Shown: positions 44,613 to 54,259, counted from the first letter of the stretch. The stretch: 64,000 nucleotides of DNA from an uncultured Dorea sp. (GCA_900550865.1 URTM01000007.1:24977-88976), one strand, 5' to 3'. The notes: generated by a model from the sequence alone, not told the origin. Numbers and translations are program-made.

Positions 44613-46426
44613 TATTTATCGTCCAGCTTCAGTACACTCATAAATGCTTTCTGAGGAATCTCTACGCTGCCCACCTGACGCATACGTTTCTTTCCTTCCT
44701 TCTGTTTTTCCAGAAGCTTTCTCTTACGGCTGATATCTCCTCCGTAACATTTTGCGAGCACGTCTTTCCGCATCGCACGAACCGTCTCACGCGCGATGAT
44801 CTTGCTTCCGATTGCTGCCTGGATCGGGATCTCGAATAACTGTCTCGGGATTTCTTCTTTTAACTTCTCGCACATCTTTCTTCCGCGTTCGTATGCAGTG
44901 TCTGCATGAATGATAAATGACAGCGCATCGACTTCTTCTTTATTGATCAGGATATCCAGTTTGACAAGTTCTGACTTCACATAACCTGCCATCTCATAAT
45001 CAAACGATGCATAACCTCTGGATCTTGATTTTAATGCATCAAAGAAATCATAGATGATCTCGTTAAGCGGAAGCTGATAATGTAATACCGCACGGGTTTC
45101 TTCAATGTATTCCATTCCCTCGTATACACCACGGCGTTCCTGACACAGATCCATGATCGCACCGATAAACTCCGATGTCACCATGATCTCTGCTTTTACC
45201 ATTGGCTCTTCCATATATTCGATTTCTGAAGGATCCGGAAGGTTTGACGGATTCGTAAGCTCTATCACATCTCCGTTCGTCTTGTGTACTTTATAGATAA
45301 CACCCGGAGCTGTCGTTACCAGATCCAGATTATATTCTCTTTCCAGACGTTCCTGAATGATCTCCAGATGCAGAAGTCCAAGAAATCCACAGCGGAATCC
45401 AAATCCCAGTGCAATTGAAGTCTCAGGTTCGAACTGCAGTGATGCATCATTTAACTGTAATTTCTCCAGTGCATCTCTGAGGTCCGGATATTTTGCACCG
45501 TCTGCCGGATATAATCCACAATACACCATCGGATTGACTTTCTTATAACCCGGAAGCGGCTCAGCACATGGACTGGCTGCATTTGTCACCGTATCACCTA
45601 CACGGGTATCTTTGACATTCTTAAGGCTGGCCGTGATATAACCAACCATTCCGGCACTCAGTTCCTCACATGGAATAAACTGTCCGGCTCCGAAATAACC
45701 GACTTCTACAACTTCAGCCTTCGCTCCTGTCGCCATCATAAGGATCGGTGTTCCTTTTTTTACGGTTCCTTCTTTGATTCTGCAGAATACGATAACTCCT
45801 TTATATGCATCATACAGAGAATCAAAAATCAAAGCCTGAAGCGGTGCTTTCGGATCTCCTGTCGGTGCAGGTACTTTTGCTACGATCTCTTCCAGTACCT
45901 GATCTACATTCAATCCGGTCTTTGCCGAAATCTGTGGTGCATCCTCTGCTTCGATTCCGATCACATCTTCAATCTCTTCGATCACACGCTGCGGATCTGC
46001 ACTTGGAAGGTCGATCTTATTCAGTACCGGTACCACATCCAGATCATGATCCAATGCAAGATATACATTGGCAAGCGTCTGTGCTTCTACACCCTGTGCG
46101 GCATCTACTACCAGAATTGCCCCGTCACACGCTGCGAGGCTCCGGGATACTTCATAGTTGAAATCCACATGCCCCGGTGTATCGATCAGGTTAAAGATAT
46201 ACTCTTCCCCGTCTTTTGCTTTATATACTGTTCTGACCGTCTGGGCTTTGATCGTAATTCCACGTTCTCTTTCCAGATCCATATTGTCCAGCACCTGTGA
46301 CTGCATCTCACGGCTGGTAAGAAGACCGGTCATCTCAATGATGCGGTCTGCCAGCGTTGATTTACCATGGTCAATGTGTGCTATAATACAAAAATTTCGA
46401 ATTTTACTCTGATCTATTCCTGACAC
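44612..46426 (-). CDS. lepA: Elongation factor 4
   Basis: 604 residues. The GTPase domain begins CIIAHIDHGKSTLADRI (G1) and has the DTPGHVDFNYE G3 motif. The EF4-specific C-terminal domain is present (GGDISRKRKLLEKQKEGKKRM near the end). It is a ribosome-binding GTPase that back-translocates or rescues stalled ribosomes. The start is a GTG after AAGGAG. It is coupled to hemW downstream, and holA lies 41 bp upstream. Confidence 0.96.
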   Translation of the reverse strand: MSGIDQSKIRNFCIIAHIDHGKSTLADRIIEMTGLLTSREMQSQVLDNMDLERERGITIKAQTVRTVYKAKDGEEYIFNLIDTPGHVDFNYEVSRSLAACDGAILVVDAAQGVEAQTLANVYLALDHDLDVVPVLNKIDLPSADPQRVIEEIEDVIGIEAEDAPQISAKTGLNVDQVLEEIVAKVPAPTGDPKAPLQALIFDSLYDAYKGVIVFCRIKEGTVKKGTPILMMATGAKAEVVEVGYFGAGQFIPCEELSAGMVGYITASLKNVKDTRVGDTVTNAASPCAEPLPGYKKVNPMVYCGLYPADGAKYPDLRDALEKLQLNDASLQFEPETSIALGFGFRCGFLGLLHLEIIQERLEREYNLDLVTTAPGVIYKVHKTNGDVIELTNPSNLPDPSEIEYMEEPMVKAEIMVTSEFIGAIMDLCQERRGVYEGMEYIEETRAVLHYQLPLNEIIYDFFDALKSRSRGYASFDYEMAGYVKSELVKLDILINKEEVDALSFIIHADTAYERGRKMCEKLKEEIPRQLFEIPIQAAIGSKIIARETVRAMRKDVLAKCYGGDISRKRKLLEKQKEGKKRMRQVGSVEIPQKAFMSVLKLDDK

Positions 46427-46467
46427 TAATATCTTCTCCTTATTACACGTTTATCTTATCAATTTTA

Positions 46468-47448
46468 TCATGCAGCACTGTATTTTACAATGAAAAGTTC
46501 CACACTCATCACATCGTTCAGACGTCCGGTTTTTACCATTTCTTCTGTATCCACGGCATCTTCCAGAATGTTTCTCAGTTCTTTTTTTTCAAATGTCCTG
46601 CACTGCTGCATATATTTTCCGGCAACAAACGGATGAAGTCCGACCGTCTTTGCAATTGTTGCCTTATCATAACGTTTCCCCGCCAGATCTTTGACTTCCA
46701 GAAGTAACTTAAACTGTCTCGTCAACAGATATAAGATACGCATCGGCGGTTCCTTTAAAGCCAGCAGATCATAATAATAATCCAGTGCTTGTTTCTGGTT
46801 CTTAACTGCCACCGCTTCTACCATCTCAAATATCTTATTCGTGATCTGTGTCGTACAGATTGCCTCAATATCCGGGATTTCAATCTCTTCTTTCCCCATA
46901 CAGTAACAGAACAGCTTTTCCAGCTCTTTTTCCAAATTCTCCATATCCGTGCCTGTTGTAGACAACAGATATCTGGCCGTCTGCTCTTTGATCTTATACC
47001 CTTCTTTTTTCACATTACCGGCAACCCAGTATAAAAGCGTCTTCTCATCCTGACGTGCCATCTCCACCACACGCCCTTTGCTCTTGACCGCCTTATACAT
47101 CTTTCCACGCTTATCCGCTTCATTTTCCACAAACAGAAAGCATGCGGTATCCGGCATCGTCTTGATATAATCTGCCAGCTCCGGTGATGCATTTTTGAAA
47201 AATCCGGAATTTTCCACTACGATCAGACGACGCTCAGCGAAAAACGGCATCGTCTCCGCAAGATCAATAAGCTCTCCCGGATTGATCCCTTTTCCTTCAT
47301 AATAGGCATAATTCACCGTATCCCCGTCCGGAAATATCGCTTTTGTGATCCGGTCTCTGTATTGCTTTTTCAGATAAGCCTCTTCTCCGTACAGGAGATA
47401 TACCGGCTTAAAATTTCCTGTTTTTATATCTTCATTTAATGTTTTCAT
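46468..47448 (-). CDS. holA: DNA polymerase III delta subunit
   Basis: 326 residues. The first line, KTLNEDIKTGNFKPVYLLYGEEAYLKKQY, is typical HolA, and the three-domain AAA+-like layout without a Walker A fits the clamp-loader delta subunit, which opens the sliding clamp. Its position immediately after comEC is the usual one in Clostridia. The start has GAGAG about 8 bp upstream. Confidence 0.92.
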   Translation of the reverse strand: MKTLNEDIKTGNFKPVYLLYGEEAYLKKQYRDRITKAIFPDGDTVNYAYYEGKGINPGELIDLAETMPFFAERRLIVVENSGFFKNASPELADYIKTMPDTACFLFVENEADKRGKMYKAVKSKGRVVEMARQDEKTLLYWVAGNVKKEGYKIKEQTARYLLSTTGTDMENLEKELEKLFCYCMGKEEIEIPDIEAICTTQITNKIFEMVEAVAVKNQKQALDYYYDLLALKEPPMRILYLLTRQFKLLLEVKDLAGKRYDKATIAKTVGLHPFVAGKYMQQCRTFEKKELRNILEDAVDTEEMVKTGRLNDVMSVELFIVKYSAA

Positions 47449-47503
47449 CGGTTCTCTCCCATCTTTTCACCTCTTAAAAGTATACTGAATTCCGACTTTA
47501 AGT

Positions 47504-49792
47504 TCAACTGTTTCCACCGTGAATCCGCATAGTTTTTTTCCTGACTGTTACTGCAATCGCCCCGTTCTGCTGCGTAGAATAGATCTCTGCCCCCGATTCT
47601 TTCAGCCTTTCCAGTGTCAGTCCGTGCGGATGTCCGTAACGGTTCTTCCGCCCCGCCGATATCCACGCATACTGTGGCTGTACCGTCTGAAGAAATGTTT
47701 CCGTTGTAGAATTTTTCGATCCATGATGTGCCGTCTTTAACACTTCCCACGTAATATTCTTTTCTTTCTGTATCCCATCAAGAACCCCAGTTAATCTCTC
47801 TTCTCCTTCTTTTTCCACATCCCCGGTAAACAGCATATCAAATCCATCATATTCCAGATGAAGGATCATAGATGCCGCATTTCCTGCTGCCAGGATATTT
47901 CCGGTATTCTCTCTATCCCCTGCCCCGTCCGTACTCTTTCCATTGCTTTTTTCAACCGGTCCCAGACATGTAAACTTCATTTTTTCTTCCTTCAGTTCCA
48001 TACCATATTTCATTATCTTCACTTGTGTACCATATGTTTCTGCCATTGTTACAAGTTCAAGGATTTTCCCATCCCAGTACTGCTTTTCCGGTACCACCAG
48101 ATTCCGTATACGCACTCCTTTATTCTGCCTCATCAGCATTTCCTCTATACCGCTCATATGATCCAGATCCCCATGTGACAGGAATACATAGTCAAGTTCT
48201 GCAATCCCACGGGATCTCAAGAAAGGTTCGATCCGATATTTCCCAGCCTCATTTACATCACTGCTGCCGCCATCGATCAGATAATTCCGATGCTCCGGTC
48301 CCTGCACGCAGATACAGTCTCCCTGTCCAACATCCAGCATCGTGACTTCTATCCCTCTTCTTGTCAACGGTCCTGATATCAGTATCAGCAGAGCCCCCAT
48401 ATACAACACAAAACTTATTCTATACTTTCTATACTTTCCGGTCGTTTTCGTCTGATTTTTCCCGCTATATTTCCATAGCAATATTACGCCAAGCAATATC
48501 AGATAATAAACGACACATCTCCATTTATCCGGCTTTCCCGCTATCCATCTAGTCGCCGGGAACCTCAGCATCATCATACAACACCCGTCATAGATTTTCA
48601 GTATCCACCGGCATATCCTCAATATCCATGTTCCGGGAACTATTCCCGCCATCCGCATCAGCGACCCGGTCATCCCGCAGAACAGAAGCGCCGGCATCAG
48701 CGGGATCACCAACAGATTCAGCAATATACTGTATAGCGGCAATTCAAAAAAATAATACAGTATCACCGGCCACAATACAAAGTTCATACTGATTCCCGGC
48801 CATAACACACGTACTGCCGCGGATTGCATTGTCTCTTCCCAGGCAAGCGGTACAACTATACAGATTGCGGCCAAAGCTCCAAATGAAAGCCAGAATCCTC
48901 CATCATACAGATACAGCGGATTACTGCCGATTGCGATCACGGCTGCCACTCCAAGTGCCGTTGGCATATCATACCGTCTGCCTGTGATATCTGCACCAAT
49001 CCGAAACAGAAACATCACCCATGCACGGATCACCGAAACCGTCATTCCTATCATTGAAACATATAGAAACAGCAATATACCTCCTGCTGCTCCTCCGGCT
49101 TTGTATGAACCGGTTATCCGTCTGAGCATGCGGTAAGTACCCAGCCCCGCAAACGACAAATGCAGCCCCGATATAGCCAGTATATGCCCGATTCCATTCA
49201 CCTGGTATAGTTCTTTTATTTCCTGGTCCATGCCGCTTTTTTCTCCCAGAAGTATTGCAGCCATAGAACCTCCGTCCCGTTCCCCCATTTCCTGTAGCAG
49301 AAGCTCTTTCCATTTATTACGGAAGCTTTCCAGATTCTCTCTGAACCGGTCTGTCCGGTCATCTACAATCTGAATCTGCCCGGCCTGGATTTTTCCATGA
49401 ATCCCCTGTTTCTGATAATAGAACTTCTGATCAAAATTACCGGGATTCCTTGCCTTATCATAAAAGGCTACTTTGCCTTCGGCTTTTATTCGGTTTCCTA
49501 TATGTATTTTTTCTTTGGAATTCGTATATATGATTATCTTTGATTCTTGAAATTTTTGTTTGTTTGAAATGGAATAAATAGAATTCTGTTTTAGATAGAT
49601 CATCTGACCGTTTTCTTTTTGCTCCCGCCTGTATGTCCTGCCACAGACGATGACACGATCATCTTCTGTGGTATGGATCTCAAGCGGCGACGGACGAAGG
49701 TTTTTCACAAACCATTCCCCGCCCCATAGCGTACAGGAAGCCAGCACGCACAGAACGATCAGACAAACTTTCAAAAGTGGTCTGTTCCTCAC
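47504..49792 (-). CDS. comEC: DNA internalization competence protein ComEC/Rec2
   Basis: 762 residues. The order is an N-terminal OB-like extracytoplasmic domain after one helix, a Competence membrane domain of about ten helices (about 185-470), and a C-terminal metallo-beta-lactamase domain with LDVGQGDCI, FLSHGDLDHMSG (HxxxDH metal ligands) and TAHHGSKNS. It forms the membrane channel for single-stranded DNA uptake. The start is GTG, 3 bp after the stop of the GerMN gene. A ComEA-like gene is encoded 3 kb upstream. Confidence 0.93.
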   Translation of the reverse strand: MRNRPLLKVCLIVLCVLASCTLWGGEWFVKNLRPSPLEIHTTEDDRVIVCGRTYRREQKENGQMIYLKQNSIYSISNKQKFQESKIIIYTNSKEKIHIGNRIKAEGKVAFYDKARNPGNFDQKFYYQKQGIHGKIQAGQIQIVDDRTDRFRENLESFRNKWKELLLQEMGERDGGSMAAILLGEKSGMDQEIKELYQVNGIGHILAISGLHLSFAGLGTYRMLRRITGSYKAGGAAGGILLFLYVSMIGMTVSVIRAWVMFLFRIGADITGRRYDMPTALGVAAVIAIGSNPLYLYDGGFWLSFGALAAICIVVPLAWEETMQSAAVRVLWPGISMNFVLWPVILYYFFELPLYSILLNLLVIPLMPALLFCGMTGSLMRMAGIVPGTWILRICRWILKIYDGCCMMMLRFPATRWIAGKPDKWRCVVYYLILLGVILLWKYSGKNQTKTTGKYRKYRISFVLYMGALLILISGPLTRRGIEVTMLDVGQGDCICVQGPEHRNYLIDGGSSDVNEAGKYRIEPFLRSRGIAELDYVFLSHGDLDHMSGIEEMLMRQNKGVRIRNLVVPEKQYWDGKILELVTMAETYGTQVKIMKYGMELKEEKMKFTCLGPVEKSNGKSTDGAGDRENTGNILAAGNAASMILHLEYDGFDMLFTGDVEKEGEERLTGVLDGIQKEKNITWEVLKTAHHGSKNSTTETFLQTVQPQYAWISAGRKNRYGHPHGLTLERLKESGAEIYSTQQNGAIAVTVRKKTMRIHGGNS

Positions 49793-49795
49793 GCA

Positions 49796-50719
49796 CTACT
49801 CCCCTTCCACAACATTCAGGTTTCTGGAAAGTGGTTTTTCCAGACTGATCTTTCCCATATAATTTACATTTGTTTTTCCATCTATCATTATCTGTACCCT
49901 GCTGATCGGACTTCCTTCTATGATCGAATTTACGATTGCATAGACCGGAACTTCCGGATTCATCACATTTGTTGTATCCAGGAATCCCTCATCCAGATTC
50001 ACATAACAGATATGATCTTTCACAGACACACTAAGTACCTTCGTCTCTGCCGGGATCACCGCCGTCTCATCATCGGAAGAAGGCCCTTTGATCAGTTGTT
50101 CTACCAGCACCTTCTCTTTTGACACACTGCTGTTATATCTGATATTAACCTTTTCCTTAACCAGACGGTCTCCCTGTTTATTTCCGTAATATAAAATAAA
50201 TGTCTCTTTCTGATAAGCATGCAGACTTGATCCTGTATTTTGCACAAAATCAGACGGCTGCATATAGCCAATTTCCTGCCCGTTCTGATTTTCCAGCGTT
50301 TCCCCGTCGATTGTAAATAATACAGAATCCACTCCTGTAATCTGCCCGACAGACTGAACCACCGCAGCACGCAGCACGATTTCTTCTGATGCACTCATCT
50401 TCTGATAGTCCCGGTTAAAATCCAGTATAAGTGTTCCATCCTTTATGGACCATTCTTTCACTTTCACACCTTTTACAAACGGACTCCGGTAATCAATATT
50501 ATCTGTATTCTTCTGTATGGTACTCAGGACTTCTTCTATCTGCTCTTTCTGTGTTTTCCCTTTGATCCTGATTCCCTTCTCCACCAGTGAAACACCCTCG
50601 GAATCCGTATAATAGATACGGGTTCCTGTTATTTTTCCTTCTTTTTTGCATCCCGAGACTGCCATGATGCAGATTGCTGTAAGCATCAGGATCCGGTAAA
50701 TCTTTTTCTTTATCATCAT
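49796..50719 (-). CDS. GerMN-domain lipoprotein
   Basis: About 307 residues from ATG 50719 (or 50716), after GGAG. A lipoprotein signal peptide ends in VSGC (Cys24). Two GerMN domains follow (about 35-160 and 175-300), each a beta-alpha fold that recurs in spore-germination GerM and actinobacterial LpqB. It comes right after a histidine kinase gene, whose stop overlaps the frame upstream of this start. It may sense envelope or peptidoglycan state and modulate the kinase; this is inferred from the MtrAB-LpqB parallel. Confidence 0.85.
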   Translation of the reverse strand: MMIKKKIYRILMLTAICIMAVSGCKKEGKITGTRIYYTDSEGVSLVEKGIRIKGKTQKEQIEEVLSTIQKNTDNIDYRSPFVKGVKVKEWSIKDGTLILDFNRDYQKMSASEEIVLRAAVVQSVGQITGVDSVLFTIDGETLENQNGQEIGYMQPSDFVQNTGSSLHAYQKETFILYYGNKQGDRLVKEKVNIRYNSSVSKEKVLVEQLIKGPSSDDETAVIPAETKVLSVSVKDHICYVNLDEGFLDTTNVMNPEVPVYAIVNSIIEGSPISRVQIMIDGKTNVNYMGKISLEKPLSRNLNVVEGE

Positions 50720-50732
50720 ACTCTCCTTCTGC

Positions 50733-52205
50733 CTAAGATACATAGTTTAACGGGATTCTGACAGTAAAAGTAGTTCCTTCCGACGGCTGGCTGAACACCT
50801 TGATCGCCCCACGGTGCATTACGACCGCACTTCTTGCAATTGCAAGTCCCAGACCGGTTCCTCCGATTTCCCGGGAGTGTGATTTATCCACACGATAAAA
50901 TCTTTCGAAAATGTGCTCCTGCGCTTCTGCCGGAATACCAATTCCCGAATCCGCCACTTCAATATAGCAGTTCTTGTGATCTGCATTCAGAGATACATGT
51001 ACCCATCCATTTTCTTTGTTATACTTAATTGCATTTTCCACCAGATTTGAAATGGCAAGCGAGATCTTCATCTCATCCACTTCGGCAGTCACCGGACGGA
51101 AGCTTTCATAGACCAGCTCAATATTTCTGGTTGCAGCAATCGGACGCAGACGTTTCAATATCTTTTCCACCAGTTCGTTCATATTTTCTGATTTTATATT
51201 CATGGTGTTCGCCGTATTCGCAGTCTTATCCATCTTTACAAGCGACAGCAGATCATTGATAATCTTATTCTCGCGCTCAATCTCTTCCGACATATCTCCC
51301 ATGAACTCTTTATAAAGCTCCACCGGGGCATCCTCCTGCAACAGAAGTGAATCTGCCAGTACTTTCATAGATGTCAGCGGCGTCTTCAGTTCATGCGACA
51401 CATTTGATACGAACTCATTTCTCGAATCATCCAGAGTCTTCATACGGCCGGACATTTTGTTAAATGCCTCTGACAGCTCCATCGTCTCTGTATACGTATT
51501 TTCATGGAGATAGTCATCATCATATCCTTCTGTTACTGCTGAAATGGACTCTGTAATACGTTTAAACGGCTTCAGCATTGCCATCCCTGCAAGAACAGCG
51601 ATCATCAAAATAACCAGCACTGAGGCAAGTGCTACCACATCTGCTTTGTTTCTTAATATCTCCAGACTGTCCAGTACCGAGTCTGTCGGCGCACTGACAA
51701 GCAGCACTCCCACAACCGCATTATCCTTTCCCAGGATCGGCGCTGTGACTTCTATATAGCGGTTTTTCTTATTGTATTCACTGGTTCCTTTTTCCTTGAA
51801 GCAACGGATCACATTGCCGGACACGATCGTCTTTCCCTTGTCCATATCATAAGTATCTTCCTGTATCTGGAAATTACCATCGATCACCATCACACGTCCG
51901 CTGTAGATATTAGATAGCTGTACCAGTTCTGTCCGTATGACTTCTGACGTATCTCCCGTCAGATATCCGGAACTGCTGAGCTGGTTACTGAGAATGGTAC
52001 ATTGATTCTGTATCTCCGCAGTGCGTACCTCCACTGCACGTTTCTCATAACTGATCAGGAACACGCCTCTCATGATCAGTACCGGAACGATTCCTGCCAG
52101 TACAACCAGCAGGATGATCCGGAATTTCATGCTCCTGAATATATTTTTTTTGAAGTATTTTTTAACCCCTGAAATAATAACCCACTCCCCATTTCGTATA
52201 TACAT
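50733..52205 (-). CDS. Sensor histidine kinase (HAMP, HisKA, HATPase)
   Basis: About 490 residues if it starts at ATG 52205; another candidate is ATG 52130 (MKFRIILL), whose AGGAG is only 1 bp away, so the start is uncertain. It has two membrane helices flanking a sensor domain, a HAMP linker, a HisKA domain with the phospho-His motif SHELKTPLTS, and an ATPase with NAIKYN, DSGIGIP and GGTGLGL motifs. It pairs with the response regulator just upstream and precedes a GerMN lipoprotein. The signal is unknown. Confidence 0.9.
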   Translation of the reverse strand: MYIRNGEWVIISGVKKYFKKNIFRSMKFRIILLVVLAGIVPVLIMRGVFLISYEKRAVEVRTAEIQNQCTILSNQLSSSGYLTGDTSEVIRTELVQLSNIYSGRVMVIDGNFQIQEDTYDMDKGKTIVSGNVIRCFKEKGTSEYNKKNRYIEVTAPILGKDNAVVGVLLVSAPTDSVLDSLEILRNKADVVALASVLVILMIAVLAGMAMLKPFKRITESISAVTEGYDDDYLHENTYTETMELSEAFNKMSGRMKTLDDSRNEFVSNVSHELKTPLTSMKVLADSLLLQEDAPVELYKEFMGDMSEEIERENKIINDLLSLVKMDKTANTANTMNIKSENMNELVEKILKRLRPIAATRNIELVYESFRPVTAEVDEMKISLAISNLVENAIKYNKENGWVHVSLNADHKNCYIEVADSGIGIPAEAQEHIFERFYRVDKSHSREIGGTGLGLAIARSAVVMHRGAIKVFSQPSEGTTFTVRIPLNYVS

Positions 52206-52851
52206 ATTTTGGATCACTTGGATTCGTTTCAATCTTCTCACGCAGTCTGCGGATATGTACATCCACAGTTCTGGCATCTCCCGGATACTCATATCCCCAT
52301 ACGATATTCAACAGGTTCTCTCTGCTGTACACTTTGCCAGGATTCATGGCAAGCAGCTCCAGAAGATCGAATTCTTTCGCCGTCAGATTGATTTCTTTCT
52401 CACTGATGATCACACGTCTGCTCTCACAGTCGATCTTCATCTCACCTTTTACAATCACTTTTTCATTTTCCTGATTCTTATCACGCTTATTAACACGGCG
52501 CATGATTGCCTTGATCCTTGCCTTAACTTCCAGAATGTTAAATGGTTTTGTTATGTAATCATCTGCTCCATAATCCAGTCCCAGTATCTTATCCATATCA
52601 TCACCCTTTGCTGTAAGCATGATGATCGGAACATCCGAATATTCCCGGATCTGCTGACACACTTCAAAACCGTCATATTTTGGAAGCATGACATCCAGAA
52701 GAATGATATCATATGCATTCTCTTTCGCCAGTTTCAGTGCTTCCTCTCCATCGTAAGCACAGTCTACGCTATACCCATCCTGTTCCAGACTGAACCGGAT
52801 CCCTTTTACGATCAGTTTTTCATCATCCACAACCAATATTCGTCTGCTCAT
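52162..52851 (-). CDS. OmpR/PhoB family response regulator
   Basis: 229 residues. The receiver domain carries the acidic pair VVDDE, the phospho-acceptor Asp in ILLDVMLPKYDG (about residue 52) and the Lys in DDYITKPF (about 102). A winged-helix DNA-binding domain occupies the C-terminus (about 135-229). It resembles PhoP/WalR/MtrA types. It is followed by its kinase, whose frame overlaps it. The start has GGGAG upstream. Confidence 0.93.
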   Translation of the reverse strand: MSRRILVVDDEKLIVKGIRFSLEQDGYSVDCAYDGEEALKLAKENAYDIILLDVMLPKYDGFEVCQQIREYSDVPIIMLTAKGDDMDKILGLDYGADDYITKPFNILEVKARIKAIMRRVNKRDKNQENEKVIVKGEMKIDCESRRVIISEKEINLTAKEFDLLELLAMNPGKVYSRENLLNIVWGYEYPGDARTVDVHIRRLREKIETNPSDPKYVYTKWGVGYYFRG

Positions 52852-52866
52852 GTTTCTACTCCCTTA

Positions 52867-53646
52867 TCAAACCTTAATTTGATCTTTTACTTTCTGAAAT
52901 ACGCCTTCTTTGATTCCTTCTACTTCCATCAGGTCTTCAATCTTCTGGAATTTCCCACATTCTTCACGGTAACGTATGATCGCATCTGCTTTTGCCTCTC
53001 CGATTCCAGAAAGTGTCATCAGCTCGTCTCTTGCCGCTGTATTGATATTCACTCGTCCATCTGCCGTATTCCCGGCATCCGCTCCGTCTGTCCTTCCATT
53101 GCCCGTATCCTGCCCCGAAATGCCGCCATTTTCACTGCCTGATTCTGCTTCTTCTTTTGTCGGGACATATATCCTGGAACCATCTTCAATAATTTCTGCC
53201 TGATTAAGAGCTTCACCGGCAGCATCTTCTGTCAGCCCTCCGGCCATCTGAATAGCTTCAAACAACCGGCTGTCCGATGTCAGTTCATACACTCCGGGAG
53301 ATCTCACGGCACCGCACACATGCACATAGCAGACCTGTAGTTTTCCCTGTTCATTCTTCTGACAGTTCTGTCCGGATCGGGATTGTCCTGTCCCGGTATC
53401 CCTTATTCCTTCCTCTGTTGTCTCTGCATCTTGTTCCGGGTTTTTATCTGCTTTTGCCAAATCTGTATCACGTCCGTCCAGCGAAATGAGTTCCTTCTGT
53501 TCTCCGGACTTTTTGTCTCTGCAGCCAGTCAGGCTCATGGTACATATCACACCTGAAATCATCAGAAAGATCCGTATTCTCCGGCATATTTCTTTCTGTA
53601 TTTTTTTCTTTTCTGTTATTCTGTTCTGTCGTTTTTCCCTACGCAT
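52867..53646 (-). CDS. comEA: ComEA-like DNA-binding lipoprotein (SLBB + helix-hairpin-helix)
   Basis: 259 residues from ATG 53646, after GGAG. A lipobox SLTGC gives lipidation at Cys42. A Ser/Glu/Gln-rich stalk is followed by an SLBB domain (VCYVHVCGAVRSPGVYEL, about 107) and two helix-hairpin-helix motifs at the C-terminus (VNINTAARDELMTLSGIG). ComEA binds DNA outside the membrane and passes it to ComEC. Most Firmicute ComEA proteins have a membrane helix; a lipid anchor is less usual. comEC lies 3 kb downstream on the same strand, past a two-component pair. Confidence 0.85.
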   Translation of the reverse strand: MRREKRQNRITEKKKIQKEICRRIRIFLMISGVICTMSLTGCRDKKSGEQKELISLDGRDTDLAKADKNPEQDAETTEEGIRDTGTGQSRSGQNCQKNEQGKLQVCYVHVCGAVRSPGVYELTSDSRLFEAIQMAGGLTEDAAGEALNQAEIIEDGSRIYVPTKEEAESGSENGGISGQDTGNGRTDGADAGNTADGRVNINTAARDELMTLSGIGEAKADAIIRYREECGKFQKIEDLMEVEGIKEGVFQKVKDQIKV

Positions 53647-53710
53647 AACTTCTCCTTTACAGCCTGTCGAAAACTGTAAATCCCCGCATATGCCCAGTGA
53701 ATTAATTGTA

Positions 53711-54148
53711 CTATTTCCATTGAAAAATTGCAACACCAATGAGGGCAATGGACATGCCAATAATTTTGCGTATTTCCAGTGGTTCTTTGTCTACTCCGAA
53801 CAATCCGAGCAGTTCAATCACGTATGCTACGATCAACTGTGAGATCACGATCAGTAGAGCGGCCTTTGCGGGTCCCAGTGCCGCCATACTCTTAATTACG
53901 GTCCATGTGATCCCGGCACCGATCACTCCTCCGAGAAGTACATACTTCGGTTCCACTTTCCACAATGCTCCGACCGGATCCCGTCCGGCGATCAGCCACG
54001 CTGCGGCACACAATAGAAATGCACTGAACTGCACCCAGCCGTTACTCACCCACATTCCAGCCGTCTTTGTCACCTGCGTATTGAATACTCCCTGTACACT
54101 CATAAGCGCTCCCGACAAAAGCGCAATCAAAAAACCAGTCATCTTCAT
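53711..54148 (-). CDS. DMT family transporter (DUF606/YdcZ type)
   Basis: 145 residues with about five hydrophobic helices, the size of single-domain DUF606 proteins. It begins MKMTGFLIALLSGALM and contains SNGWVQFSAF and EIRKIIGMSIALIGV. Such half-size transporters often work as homo- or heterodimers; the substrate is unknown. AGGAGG precedes the start and lies inside the loop of a 14-bp hairpin (54129-54191), which suggests RNA-level control. It follows argD by 112 bp. Confidence 0.8.
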   Translation of the reverse strand: MKMTGFLIALLSGALMSVQGVFNTQVTKTAGMWVSNGWVQFSAFLLCAAAWLIAGRDPVGALWKVEPKYVLLGGVIGAGITWTVIKSMAALGPAKAALLIVISQLIVAYVIELLGLFGVDKEPLEIRKIIGMSIALIGVAIFQWK

Positions 54149-54191
54149 ACCTCCTGCTTATGCAGATAATATGTCCCATGACTGGTTTTTT
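54129..54191 (-). promoter_or_regulatory. 14-bp hairpin enclosing the DMT start site
   Basis: AAAAAACCAGTCAT (54129-54142) and its perfect complement (54178-54191) bracket 35 bases that contain AGGAGG and the start codon of the DMT transporter. On the minus-strand RNA the second arm covers codons 3-7 and ends in TTTTTTG, like a terminator. It could attenuate transcription from argD or block translation. Confidence 0.7.
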
Positions 54192-54259
54192 ATGCTGTTT
54201 ATTTTTGAAATATTACAGCTTTTATACTTTTACATGTATGATCCCATATCTTTCATTCT

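Noticed and set aside
47445..47750. 101-codon minus-strand frame overlapping the comEC 3' end
   Set aside because: It overlaps the metallo-beta-lactamase domain of comEC in another frame; the mixture of residues matches no family.
50733..52292. Longest start of the histidine kinase (ATG at 52292)
   Set aside because: It would overlap 131 bp of the response regulator and add residues not expected before the first membrane helix.
52072..53142. 356-codon plus-strand frame opposite the response regulator
   Set aside because: Lies antisense to a complete OmpR-type regulator and its kinase; the product is a Phe/Ile/His-rich mirror translation.
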